A DNA stretch of 64,000 nt from Microbacterium sp. Root166 (GTDB lineage: Bacteria > Actinomycetota > Actinomycetes > Actinomycetales > Microbacteriaceae): the NCBI RefSeq assembly GCF_001427145.1, contig NZ_LMGL01000001.1, forward strand, positions 823 to 64,822, written 5' to 3'. Under the pieces are notes generated by a model, which was not told where the DNA came from, ran no database searches, and saw only the letters and a program-made list of their open reading frames with translations. Below, piece by piece: positions 9,191 to 17,693 of this stretch (position 1 is the first letter of the stretch; each line of letters starts with the position of its first letter). The position numbers and the translations under genes are program-made.

Positions 9191-9811
9191 TTACCGCGTC
9201 CGACGGGCAGGCACTCCGACGAGGGTCCCTGCCGTAAAGTCGCCGATGACAGCAGCCTGCGCACCGACCGTGACGCCGTCACCCAGACGGCGGCGCGGCA
9301 GCACGACGGCCCCCGCCCCGACGTACGCGCGAGTGCCGACCGATGCTCCGCCCAAGACGTAGGAGCCCGGGCTCAGCGTACTGAAGTCGCCCACGTCCGC
9401 ATCGTGGGAGACGACCGCACCCACGTTCAAGTGGACGTGGGCGCCCAGGCGAGCGTTGGCGGAAACGACCGCACGCGGACAGATGACCGCTCCTTCGCCG
9501 ACGACGGCAGTCGGCGCCACGAGAGCATCATCGTGAGCAAACGTCAGAAATCTGGCCCCCCGCTTGGATAGGTGATCCACCACCGCGGCCCGACCGTCAG
9601 GGTCGCCTATCGCGACGATGACCCGGTCCATCCGTTCAGGCACAAAGTCGCGGATCGAGCCGAGCAGCGGCGCCCCGAGGAGATCTGCGGCGACGTCGTT
9701 GGCGAAGACGATGTCGCGAACGTCATGGTTTCCCATGAAGACAGGCGACAGCGTGAGCCAGGTATGAATTTCGCGGCCATGCCCTCCGGCTCCTGCAATG
9801 ACGATCCGCAT
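9191..9811 (-). CDS. NeuD/VioB/PglD-type sugar N- or O-acetyltransferase
   Basis: A 206-residue protein. The N-terminal Rossmann-like domain starts MRIVIAGAGGHGREIHTWL. The C-terminal left-handed beta-helix has hexapeptide repeats, including GAVVSHDADVGDFSTLSPGS with the catalytic His of the VSHD motif, and GVPARRTR at the end. The family transfers acetyl from acetyl-CoA to an amino or hydroxyl group of a sugar, including dTDP-4-amino-4,6-dideoxyglucose (VioB) and the UDP equivalent (PglD). A good ribosome binding site (GGAAGGA) lies 5 nt before the ATG. Together with the DegT aminotransferase two genes upstream on the same strand it probably makes an N-acetylated 4-amino sugar donor. Confidence 0.85.
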   Translation of the reverse strand: MRIVIAGAGGHGREIHTWLTLSPVFMGNHDVRDIVFANDVAADLLGAPLLGSIRDFVPERMDRVIVAIGDPDGRAAVVDHLSKRGARFLTFAHDDALVAPTAVVGEGAVICPRAVVSANARLGAHVHLNVGAVVSHDADVGDFSTLSPGSYVLGGASVGTRAYVGAGAVVLPRRRLGDGVTVGAQAAVIGDFTAGTLVGVPARRTR

Positions 9812-9848
9812 ACAATTCCTTCCTTCGGGTCCTCGTGGCCGCCCGGGG

Positions 9849-10835
9849 CTAGGGTCGGTGATTTATCGCAGTTCGCAACCGACGCAAGGGTGCGGTGACA
9901 CGCCAAGAGGTACTCGATTGAAGCTCGTCGACGACCGCGATGACGTCGGCCAGGTCGTGCTGGAGGTTCGCGTTCCGGGCGAGCACGTCGGCCAACTCAT
10001 CGGCGATGCGGTGGAGGTCATCGGCCAGGCGTGCGTTCTCCCCGAGCCAGTAGTCGATCGCGTTCAGCAGCCCTGTTCTCCATGCCGGACGATCCACCTC
10101 AGCGACATGAAGACCGATGAACTGCCTGGTCTTCATCTCTTCGAGAATGCGATGCCGCTTCGACTGCGAAGAGTACATACTCCCTTCGTGGATGCGATAA
10201 GCCCCCATTGGGCGGTCAATGTAGGCGATTTCGCGACCCTGGGAAGTGAGCGCCCAGACGGCGTAATCCGCCACGCGCAGCTCATTGAATCCCGCCGGCA
10301 TCCGCGTCGGAAGGAAGGCCCGACGCAAAACCACCGACGACGTGGAGATGGGGTTGAACTCGCTCAACTGCGAGCCGGGAACACTCTCCTCCCGGAACTG
10401 CGGCGGCGGCCATTCCGTCTCATGCATCGACTCGCCCAGTAGCTCGACCACGCGGTGGTGGCATATGGCTGCGGACGGGTTGGCTAGCAGCAAATCCATC
10501 TGGCGTTGAAGCTTGCTTGGATCGAGCCACAGGTCATCACCGTCGAGTACTGCGACGAATGGCGCCGTGCTCGTGGCGAGGAAGTCGTGCCAGAAGTCGA
10601 CTCCGCTGGAGAACCGGTTTTCCGTCGCCCTGACGAGTTCCCACGGAATGTCGGACGCCGCCAGCGTCCGCTCGATGATCTCGACGGTCGCGTCGCTAGA
10701 CGCGTCGTCGTGAATGCGTAGGCCAAATGCGAACTCTGTCTCCTGAGCCAGCACAGACTTCAGTGTGCGCTCGATGAAGTCCTCGTGGTTGTATGCGAAG
10801 ACGTGGACCTCGAGGATCATCGGCTGATCTTTCAT
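9849..10835 (-). CDS. GT2-family glycosyltransferase
   Basis: A 328-residue GT-A enzyme. Nucleotide-binding residues lie in VHVFAYNHEDFIERTLKSVL (about 10-29) and IHDDASSDAT; the metal-binding motif is in VLDGDDLWLDPSKL near residue 100. The C-terminal third is helical with a coiled-coil look (ADDLHRIADELADVLARN). Its start lies 3 bp after the stop of the DegT aminotransferase gene, so the pair is co-transcribed, with the acetyltransferase gene downstream. It may transfer the amino sugar made by those enzymes; that is inference from position. GC is low for the window: the 60 bases at 10141-10200 hold 31 G+C. Confidence 0.87.
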   Translation of the reverse strand: MKDQPMILEVHVFAYNHEDFIERTLKSVLAQETEFAFGLRIHDDASSDATVEIIERTLAASDIPWELVRATENRFSSGVDFWHDFLATSTAPFVAVLDGDDLWLDPSKLQRQMDLLLANPSAAICHHRVVELLGESMHETEWPPPQFREESVPGSQLSEFNPISTSSVVLRRAFLPTRMPAGFNELRVADYAVWALTSQGREIAYIDRPMGAYRIHEGSMYSSQSKRHRILEEMKTRQFIGLHVAEVDRPAWRTGLLNAIDYWLGENARLADDLHRIADELADVLARNANLQHDLADVIAVVDELQSSTSWRVTAPLRRLRTAINHRP

Positions 10836-10838
10836 CAG

Positions 10839-11987
10839 CTAGGCGCCCACGACGATCTTGATGATCCGATCAACGTCGTCGAGCGCAAGGTCCGGATAGA
10901 TCGGGAGACACACAACCCGTGCTGCGGCGTCCCTCGCGATCGGCAGACGGTCAGCCGCTGCCGAGGGAAGGTCCTTGTACATAGGGTGCTCAGGGATGAC
11001 GGGGTAAAAGTAGCGGCGTGCGAAGATCCCGTGCTCACGCAGTCGCAGAACAAGATCGTCACGACTGAGCGGATATCCATCTCCGATCAGAACAGGGAAG
11101 TATGCAAAATTCGCGCGCGTCTCGAAAGACCTGTTCAGGCAGACGATCCCGCGCACCGCGCCGAATGCGGCGCGGTATCGCCGGTCGACGACGCCGCGAC
11201 GTGAAATCACGTCGTCGACATGCTTCAACTGCGCGAGTCCCATTGCCGCCCCGAACTCGCTCATCTTGCCATTGATGCCCGGAGCCACGACACTCGTCTC
11301 TCCGACGATGCCGAAGTTCTTCAGTTCGTCGATGCGAGCCTTCATCTCGGCTGTTCCGCTCACGATTGCACCGCCTTCGAAAGTGTTGAAGACTTTCGTG
11401 GCGTGGAAACTGAGCACGGAAAGATCTCCGTGGCGGAGGATGCTTCCGCCTTCGTCCGTCACGCCGAAAGCGTGCGCCGCGTCGTAGATGACTCTTACCC
11501 CATGACGTCGGGCGATCTCTTCGATCGCTTCTACTTCACACGGGTGTCCGTAGCAGTGCACTGCGAGGATGGCGGTGGTGCGCGGGGTGATGGCCGCCTC
11601 TATGGCGGTCGGATCGAGATTCAGCGTGACCGGGTCCACGTCCACGAAGACAGGGATGAGGCGATTCCAGACGATCGCGTTGGATGTCGCGACGAACGAG
11701 AACGGCGTCGTGATGACCTCGCCCTCACGCGCGACTGCCTGCAGCGCGGTCATGAGCGCGACGGTGCCGTTCGCGAAGACACTCACGTGCTTCACACCGA
11801 GTTGCTTCGCCAACTCGCGCTCGAACCGTTCGTGCAGCGGCCCTGCGTTGGTGAGGACGTGGCTCTGCCAGATCTCCTCGAGATACGGGAGGACCTCGTC
11901 CAAGGGAGGGAGAAACGGCCTAGTGACGTAAATCTCGTCCCCAGGCTCCCCACTCGGCTCCGACGAGCCCCGTTGCGGCGGATACAT
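10839..11987 (-). CDS. DegT/DnrJ/EryC1/StrS aminotransferase, VioA-like
   Basis: A 382-residue PLP-dependent sugar aminotransferase. The PLP lysine lies in LSFHATKVFNTFEGGAIV; other landmarks are FANGTVALMTALQ, TTPFSFVATSNAI and YDAAHAFGV. The N-terminal PFLPPLDEVLPYLEEIW followed by SHVLTNAGP matches the VioA/WecE-like branch as I remember it, which makes a dTDP-4-amino-4,6-dideoxy hexose from the 4-keto sugar. rmlA/rmlB for the dTDP donor are not in this window. It leads a three-gene unit (aminotransferase, GT2, acetyltransferase). The ATG at 11987 lies 7 nt from TAGGCT. Confidence 0.88.
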   Translation of the reverse strand: MYPPQRGSSEPSGEPGDEIYVTRPFLPPLDEVLPYLEEIWQSHVLTNAGPLHERFERELAKQLGVKHVSVFANGTVALMTALQAVAREGEVITTPFSFVATSNAIVWNRLIPVFVDVDPVTLNLDPTAIEAAITPRTTAILAVHCYGHPCEVEAIEEIARRHGVRVIYDAAHAFGVTDEGGSILRHGDLSVLSFHATKVFNTFEGGAIVSGTAEMKARIDELKNFGIVGETSVVAPGINGKMSEFGAAMGLAQLKHVDDVISRRGVVDRRYRAAFGAVRGIVCLNRSFETRANFAYFPVLIGDGYPLSRDDLVLRLREHGIFARRYFYPVIPEHPMYKDLPSAAADRLPIARDAAARVVCLPIYPDLALDDVDRIIKIVVGA

Positions 11988-12000
11988 TTGTCCTAGCCTA
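11988..12000 (-). promoter_or_regulatory. Leaderless promoter -10 (TAGGCT) of the VioA-like unit
   Basis: TAGGCT at 11995-12000 on the minus strand is 7 nt from the ATG. The 7 nt (AGGACAA) could also act as a weak Shine-Dalgarno sequence if transcription starts further upstream. Confidence 0.5.
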
Positions 12001-12219
12001 ATGTTCTTCGCTTCGGTCCCCGCGCTTCTCCTGCCTCGGCGGTTCGCGAGTCACGTCCCTGGCTGCGCAATGCCTCGTGCGTGTTCTGTTGCAGACACGA
12101 TCGCGCTCCCATGTCGCGTCTATGACGTCCCGACCACATTCAATGAGCGTCCATGGAAGAATCGGATGTCGTCTCGCGATCGGCGCTCTGTCATCGCCTG
12201 TGACCTCTAGGAGTTCTCT

Positions 12220-14487
12220 GTGCCCCGGGCAGCATCGATCGACCTCACCGTGGTCATCACTACCCACGCCGAAGGGCGACTGCTCCGGCCGACGCTCCGC
12301 TCCGTAGCGTCGGCGATGACGGATGCCTCGACGGCGGGGGTCGCGTGCGAATTGCTCATCATGTGCGACAACGCCGACGAAGCGACTCGCGCAGAGGCAA
12401 ACCGCTGGACCGAGCGCGCAGGTCTGGCATTCGCTGTGCGGATGCTCGAGGTCTCACTCGGGGAGTCAGGGGCGTCTCGCAATGCCGGCGCCACGGCGGC
12501 GCTGGGCGAATTCGTCGGCTTCGTCGACGGTGACGACCTGGTCTCCGAGAATTACTTCACCTCCGCCATGGCTGTTCTTCGCGCCACTGATGGCCCGGCG
12601 ATCGTCCACCCGGACTACGTGATCAGCTTCGGTGCACGGTCGGTGATCTGGCGCACCGATCCTACCGACCATGCCGAAGCGTCCTACCGCGACCTCATCA
12701 GACACAACCTCTGGCCCTCATCTGCGACGACGAGACGATCGGTCTACCTCGAGCATCCGTATCGCTCCCTGCATCCCGGTTCCGGCTACGGACCGGAGGA
12801 CTGGGTGTGGAACATCGACACCTCGGCCGCGGGCGTCACCCACCTCACTGCACCTGACACGGTCTTCTTCTATCGCGTCCGCGAGCGCGGCGGGGTCAAC
12901 AACCGCCACGCCCTCTCGATCCTCCCCTGGTTCGACATCGCCCAACTACGGAAGGCTCTGCCAGAGGCAGCAGCGCCCGTGCCCCTCACGCCCGCAAACC
13001 CGCACCCGCGCGGGCTGCGAGGCATCGGACACCGCGCGTACACCGCGGTGCTTCCGGTCGCCCGCTGGTCCACCTCCTGGCTGACCTTCGAGGCGAAGCA
13101 CCACATCTATCGCACCGTGCGTTGGGTCTTCCGGCTCGGTGCCGGCGACCCCGAGAAGCCGCCGGCGCCCGAGGTCCCTCCGGGCGTCGCGACGGCTCTG
13201 CAGCACGCGGTCGAGATCGATCCGGCCGTGTCGTGGACCGCGCACCGAGTGCTGTCGCTGCCTGTCTGGCATGCCCACGACGACGGATACGCGGAGTATC
13301 TCGAATCGGCGATCGACGACATCGGCGATCGAGGACAGGTTCTCGTGATGGTCCCCTGGCTCGGGGTGGGCGGAGCGGATCTCGTCGCGCTGAACTACGC
13401 GAAGGCATTGAACGCGTCCGACGGCTACCGCGGTCGGGTGACAATCCTCGCCACATCGCTGGCCGAGCGAACCCGGATCGACCTCATTCCGGACGATCTC
13501 AACTTCGTCCAGCTGGACGAGCGATGGCTGGGTCTGGATCCGGGTATGCGCAGCAGGCTGCTGGCTCAGCTGCTCATCTTGGTCCGCCCGGAGCTGATCG
13601 TTTCCGTCAACTGCCATCACTTCACCGAGGCCCTTCCCACTTACGACCGTCAGATTCTCGACGGGACGCGTGCGTTCGTCACCTTGTTCGCGTTCGATCG
13701 GATCGGGCCCGGATACCCCACCAACCCGATCACCGACGACAGTCATCGCGAGTACCTCGATCGAATCGACGGGGTGATCACGGACAACACCACGACTGCT
13801 TCGCTGGTGTCCGAGATCCTGGCACTGCCCGAGGAGCGAATTCTCGTGCACCGGCAGCCCGCACTCGACGATGTCCCGGCGCTGAGAACCGATTCCGCGG
13901 CGTATCGCGACGAGACCTTCTCAGCCGAGCGGCCATTCCGCTTGCTGTGGCCCCATCGCCTCGACGGCGAGAAGCGGCCCGATGTACTCGTGGATCTCGC
14001 GAACGAGCTGCGCCGCCGCGGCATCCCGGCGGTCGTCGAAGTCAGCGGCCAGAGAGTGCTCACCGCAGACGGAGACACCCTGATGCATGACCTCAAGTCT
14101 GCGGGCGTCATCTATCGAGGTCCGTACAGCGGCGGGTTGAGCGCGCTGCCGACCGATAGCTACCACGCCTTGTTGCTGACCTCGCAGTCGGAGGGCCTGC
14201 CGCTGGTCCTCGTCCAGTCGCTGCTCCTCAGCCTCCCCGTCATCGCCTCGGGCGTCGGCGGAGTCCCGGACATCATCATCGCCGGTGAGACGGGCCTGCT
14301 GACGGAGGGACCGGACGACATCGCAGGCTTCGCTGACGCGGTCGAACTACTGATCACAAACTCGGCGCGGCGTCGATCCCTCATCGAGCGTGGGCATGCC
14401 TTCGCAGCCGAGAAGCACTCCTGGTCGACGTTCACGCACACGACTCGGGCTGCATTCGCGCCGACCGGGGCCTCGATCCGCAGCTGA
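12220..14487 (+). CDS. Two-domain glycosyltransferase (GT2 N-terminus, GT4 C-terminus)
   Basis: A 755-residue protein. Residues 1-230 are a GT-A/GT2 domain: VVITTHAEGRLLRPTLRSV, then the metal-binding VGFVDGDDLVSENYF. Residues about 365-750 are a GT-B/GT4 domain: MVPWLGVGGADLVALNYAKA, LLWPHRLDGEKRPDVLVDLA and the donor-binding LLLTSQSEGLPLVLVQSLLL. Two active sites suggest alternating or successive sugar transfers onto one glycan. The GTG start has AGGAG six nt upstream. The 232 bp upstream (11988-12219) hold no recognisable gene. It ends 26 bp from a convergent GT4 gene. Confidence 0.87.
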   Translation: MPRAASIDLTVVITTHAEGRLLRPTLRSVASAMTDASTAGVACELLIMCDNADEATRAEANRWTERAGLAFAVRMLEVSLGESGASRNAGATAALGEFVGFVDGDDLVSENYFTSAMAVLRATDGPAIVHPDYVISFGARSVIWRTDPTDHAEASYRDLIRHNLWPSSATTRRSVYLEHPYRSLHPGSGYGPEDWVWNIDTSAAGVTHLTAPDTVFFYRVRERGGVNNRHALSILPWFDIAQLRKALPEAAAPVPLTPANPHPRGLRGIGHRAYTAVLPVARWSTSWLTFEAKHHIYRTVRWVFRLGAGDPEKPPAPEVPPGVATALQHAVEIDPAVSWTAHRVLSLPVWHAHDDGYAEYLESAIDDIGDRGQVLVMVPWLGVGGADLVALNYAKALNASDGYRGRVTILATSLAERTRIDLIPDDLNFVQLDERWLGLDPGMRSRLLAQLLILVRPELIVSVNCHHFTEALPTYDRQILDGTRAFVTLFAFDRIGPGYPTNPITDDSHREYLDRIDGVITDNTTTASLVSEILALPEERILVHRQPALDDVPALRTDSAAYRDETFSAERPFRLLWPHRLDGEKRPDVLVDLANELRRRGIPAVVEVSGQRVLTADGDTLMHDLKSAGVIYRGPYSGGLSALPTDSYHALLLTSQSEGLPLVLVQSLLLSLPVIASGVGGVPDIIIAGETGLLTEGPDDIAGFADAVELLITNSARRRSLIERGHAFAAEKHSWSTFTHTTRAAFAPTGASIRS

Positions 14488-14513
14488 CCTCGGGCACGCC
14501 TGGGTGACGCGCG

Positions 14514-15635
14514 TCAGAGCTCCGCGTGGAGCATCCACACCTTGTCGGCGGCCTCGCGCCATGAGAAGGCCCGTCCGCGGTCGCCGGCGAGCACGGCGAG
14601 CCGCTCAGCGGCAGCGGTCGACCCGACCGCCGACGCCAACGCAGCCCCGAGCGCATCCACCAGCGAAGCGCGATCGGAACCGGGCACCAGAACTCCCCCG
14701 TCGACGATCACCTCATTGTGCACGGCAGATTCCGCGGCGATCACCGGCACCCCGAGGGTCAGGGCATCGACGACGCGCCACGGGAACGCACCGCGGCGCG
14801 ACGGCGCCACGAACGCCACAGCGCCCCCGAACACAGCGGCCCTGTCCGCGGCATCCAATGAGCCGAGCACGTGCAACCGGCTCTCAGGCAGTCCGGCAGC
14901 CGAGGCCAGATCGGCGACCACGGGTTCCTCACCCTCCGTGACATCGAGAACCACTACCGGCACATCCACGCCGGACGCCACCACAGCCGCGAACCCGACG
15001 TCGAGCGACTCAGAGGGCAGCGGTCCGCCTGAGAGCAGAACGTAGCCCTCCGGCAGCCCCAGCCCCCGCCGGCGCCCGACATCATCCGACGGCACAGCGA
15101 ACCCCAGCGGCGAGGCGCCCGCAACGACTCGCACACGGTCCGCCAAGGAGGGAGCGATCTCAGCCAGCCGCACAGCGAGCGAATGCGTCGGCACGACCAC
15201 GGCGTCGGCAAACCGCACCGCGCGCTTCAGCATCCCGCGCTGCCACGACGCCCCACCGCGCGGAAGCTCGGCGCCGGACTCCCATGCCCGCAGGTCCCAG
15301 ACGGTCACGACCGTCTGGTCGTTGTCGTGCAGCCGGTCGTGCTTCACGAGCGGCGCGAACAGCGTCGGCGAGTGGATCATGCCGCCGCCGATGCCGGTGC
15401 CGACCCCCAACTGCAGCGCCCCCGACAGTTCGCGCCGGGCCAGAGCAGTACGTCGCACACCCGCAAGTCCGGGAACCTCGACATCGACCGAACCTGCCGG
15501 CGCGATCCCTTCAACCTCGCAGCCCGCGGGTGCGCCGGCGATCAGCGCCCGGGTGAGATCGCGGGATGCCTCGGCCAGCACGTGCTCGGTGGGCGCGACC
15601 AGCTGGTCGAGCATGACCCGCAGTGTGGCGACCAC
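14514..15635 (-). CDS. GT4-family glycosyltransferase
   Basis: A 373-residue GT-B enzyme. The C-terminal donor domain shows VLLSGGPLPSESLDVGFA, then RLHVLGSLDAADRAAVFGGA and VAFVAPSRRGAFPWRVVDAL. It is high-GC, unlike the genes at 9-12 kb, and looks like older core sequence. The GTG start at 15635 lies 3 bp after the LCP gene's stop and has GGAGGG 7 nt upstream, so it is probably co-transcribed with the LCP gene and purE. Acceptor and donor are unknown. Confidence 0.83.
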   Translation of the reverse strand: MVATLRVMLDQLVAPTEHVLAEASRDLTRALIAGAPAGCEVEGIAPAGSVDVEVPGLAGVRRTALARRELSGALQLGVGTGIGGGMIHSPTLFAPLVKHDRLHDNDQTVVTVWDLRAWESGAELPRGGASWQRGMLKRAVRFADAVVVPTHSLAVRLAEIAPSLADRVRVVAGASPLGFAVPSDDVGRRRGLGLPEGYVLLSGGPLPSESLDVGFAAVVASGVDVPVVVLDVTEGEEPVVADLASAAGLPESRLHVLGSLDAADRAAVFGGAVAFVAPSRRGAFPWRVVDALTLGVPVIAAESAVHNEVIVDGGVLVPGSDRASLVDALGAALASAVGSTAAAERLAVLAGDRGRAFSWREAADKVWMLHAEL

Positions 15636-15638
15636 GGC

Positions 15639-17111
15639 TCAGCCCTCCGGGGTAGCGGTCGGCGTCGGCGGGTGCAGCGCAGCGCGCACCAGCTCCTGCA
15701 CGTAGGCGAAGTCGGGGTTGTACTCATCGATCCCGCCCTCGGGCGTGAGCTCGATGGTCTGCACCGGCAGCTCCTTGGCCTTCAGCGCGAGCTCGGCCAG
15801 GAACGGGACGAGCGACTGGGGCAGATCGGTCTCGACGATGTCCGCGCCCGCCGTGGCGATCTCGCCGAAGCGGGTCGCGACGGTCTGCGGCGTGAACTGG
15901 GCCAGCATCGCCTGCTGCAGGATGCGCTGGCGCTGCATCCGGTCGAAGTCGTCCGTGGTGTAGCGGGAGCGGGCATACCACTGGGCCGTGTCGCCGTCCA
16001 TGCGCTGCGGGCCGGCTTCGATCCACCCGATCGCCCAGTCGTCGACGGGCTGACCGGAGTATGCGGGGCCGCCGCCCTTGGGCAGGCGCTCGGCGACCTC
16101 GATCTCGACTCCGCCGAGGGCGTCGATGAGCGACGCGAACCCGTGCATGTCGATGAAGACGTAATACGGGATCTCGATGCCGAGGATCCCCTCGGCCGCA
16201 TCCTTCGTCGCCTCGATCCCGGGGGCCGAGCTGTTCGCGACGGCGTCGGGGTACAGGGCGTTGCCGTCCTGGCAGACCTCGACCTCGGTGCGCAGCTGAT
16301 TGATGCCGCTCCCCCACCCGCAATCCGGGTCGGAGTGGCTCTCGTGCCCGTTCGGGTACTTGTCCTGCATCGGCCCGGCCGCGAACGGGAAGTTCGGCAT
16401 GTCACGCGGGATGCCGGTGATCGTGGTCGCGCCGGTCTCGGCGTTGACCGACACCACCGAGATGCTGTCGAAGCGCATCGAGTCGCGGCCTTCGCCGCTG
16501 TCGGCGCCGAGCAGCAGGATGTTGTAGTAGCCCTCGGAGGGCTCCACCGGCGGCCCGGTGGCCACGAAGATGTCGGCGAACGACTGCCGTCCGGCGCCGA
16601 CGGCGTTCGCGGCGTACACGGCCGTCCCACTGGCCACGACGAGCAGTGCGACGGCGAGGGCGGCGATGCCGACGCGGGCGGCACCGCGCGTGCGCACGAG
16701 GCGCACCAGCCGCAACGTGTCGATGGTCAGCACCACCCACAGCACCGCATACGCCAGGAGCAGGCCCTGCGCGAGCAGCAGCGGCAGCGGCCGCAACAGC
16801 GCCAGAAACTCGGGAAGCCACGCACCGGTGACGATGCTGAGCCCGGCGGTCGGCGCCAGCACCGCGCACAGCAGGGTCAGCACCAGGAGCACCCACATCA
16901 CGAGCGTGGAAGCCAGCCCGAAACGGCCCAGCTTCCGATTGCCGGCGAGCACCTGCGCGGAGCCCGGCAGCAGGAAGTTCAAGATGACGAGCCACCACCC
17001 GCGACGCGACATCATCGCCGGTGACGCGGCGTCGGGATGACGCATCGGCCGGTCCTCGACCAGCCGTCCCCTGCTGCCCGTTGTCGCCCGCGGCGGGCTC
17101 ATCACGCTCAC
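15639..17111 (-). CDS. LytR-CpsA-Psr (LCP) family glycopolymer ligase
   Basis: A 490-residue LCP protein. LCP enzymes move polyprenyl-linked glycans onto peptidoglycan outside the cell. The LCP core is clear: [19 protein letters not shown] (Asp and Arg residues that hold the polyprenyl phosphate), then [14 protein letters not shown] and [19 protein letters not shown]. The N-terminal 180 residues are unusual: instead of one anchor they hold about four hydrophobic helices (about 39-54, 65-90, 108-130, 145-168) before the extracellular domain. The GTG start overlaps the purE stop by 4 bp. Its place beside glycosyltransferase genes fits attachment of the locus's glycan to the wall. Confidence 0.9.
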   Translation of the reverse strand: MSVMSPPRATTGSRGRLVEDRPMRHPDAASPAMMSRRGWWLVILNFLLPGSAQVLAGNRKLGRFGLASTLVMWVLLVLTLLCAVLAPTAGLSIVTGAWLPEFLALLRPLPLLLAQGLLLAYAVLWVVLTIDTLRLVRLVRTRGAARVGIAALAVALLVVASGTAVYAANAVGAGRQSFADIFVATGPPVEPSEGYYNILLLGADSGEGRDSMRFDSISVVSVNAETGATTITGIPRDMPNFPFAAGPMQDKYPNGHESHSDPDCGWGSGINQLRTEVEVCQDGNALYPDAVANSSAPGIEATKDAAEGILGIEIPYYVFIDMHGFASLIDALGGVEIEVAERLPKGGGPAYSGQPVDDWAIGWIEAGPQRMDGDTAQWYARSRYTTDDFDRMQRQRILQQAMLAQFTPQTVATRFGEIATAGADIVETDLPQSLVPFLAELALKAKELPVQTIELTPEGGIDEYNPDFAYVQELVRAALHPPTPTATPEG

Positions 17112-17623
17112 AGCGACTCCTTGAGCCGCCGGTTCTTCTCCTCGACCTGAGCCTCGAGCGAGCGTGCGTACTCCTCGATCCGCTCGGCGATCGCGGAGTC
17201 GGATGAACCGAGGATGCGGGCGGCCAGGAGCCCCGCGTTCTTGGCGCCGTTGATCGAGACGGTGGCGACCGGAATGCCGGCGGGCATCTGGACGATGCTG
17301 AGCAGCGAGTCCATGCCGTCGAGCGTCGAGAGCTGAACGGGCACGCCGATCACGGGCAGCGCCGTGACCGAGGCGAGCATGCCGGGCAGGTGAGCGGCGC
17401 CGCCGGCGCCCGCGATGATCGCACGCAGCCCACGGGCGCGCGCCTCACGGCCGTAGCGCATGAGCTTGTCGGGGGTCCGGTGCGCCGAGACGACCTCGAC
17501 CTCGTGCGGCACGCCGAACTCGGTGAGGACCTGAGAGGCGTCGCTCATCACGCGCCAATCCGAGTCGGAGCCCATGACGACGCCGACCAGGGGCGCGTCG
17601 GAGGAATGCAGCGGCCGGGTCAC
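17108..17623 (-). CDS. purE: N5-carboxyaminoimidazole ribonucleotide mutase
   Basis: A 171-residue class I PurE that converts N5-CAIR to CAIR in purine synthesis. Signature residues are [18 protein letters not shown], then [15 protein letters not shown] (catalytic His region) and [19 protein letters not shown]. The GTG start at 17623 is 6 nt from TAGCCT. purK lies just upstream on the same strand, separated by 70 bp. The last 4 bases overlap the LCP gene, joining purine synthesis and wall assembly on one transcript. Confidence 0.95.
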   Translation of the reverse strand: MTRPLHSSDAPLVGVVMGSDSDWRVMSDASQVLTEFGVPHEVEVVSAHRTPDKLMRYGREARARGLRAIIAGAGGAAHLPGMLASVTALPVIGVPVQLSTLDGMDSLLSIVQMPAGIPVATVSINGAKNAGLLAARILGSSDSAIAERIEEYARSLEAQVEEKNRRLKESL

Positions 17624-17635
17624 TCGACAAGGCTA
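17624..17635 (-). promoter_or_regulatory. Leaderless promoter -10 (TAGCCT) of purE
   Basis: TAGCCT at 17630-17635 on the minus strand, 6 nt before the GTG. This gives purE its own promoter although purK lies upstream on the same strand. Confidence 0.55.
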
Positions 17636-17693
17636 GGGCGCGAGCCTGGAAGATCACCGCAACGGCGCGGCCCGGCATCCGATCCGAACAGAC

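Noticed and set aside
12001..12210. Possible 69-codon gene before the GT2-GT4 gene
   Set aside because: Its ATG directly abuts the -10 box of the divergent gene, no ribosome binding site is present and the sequence resembles nothing known.
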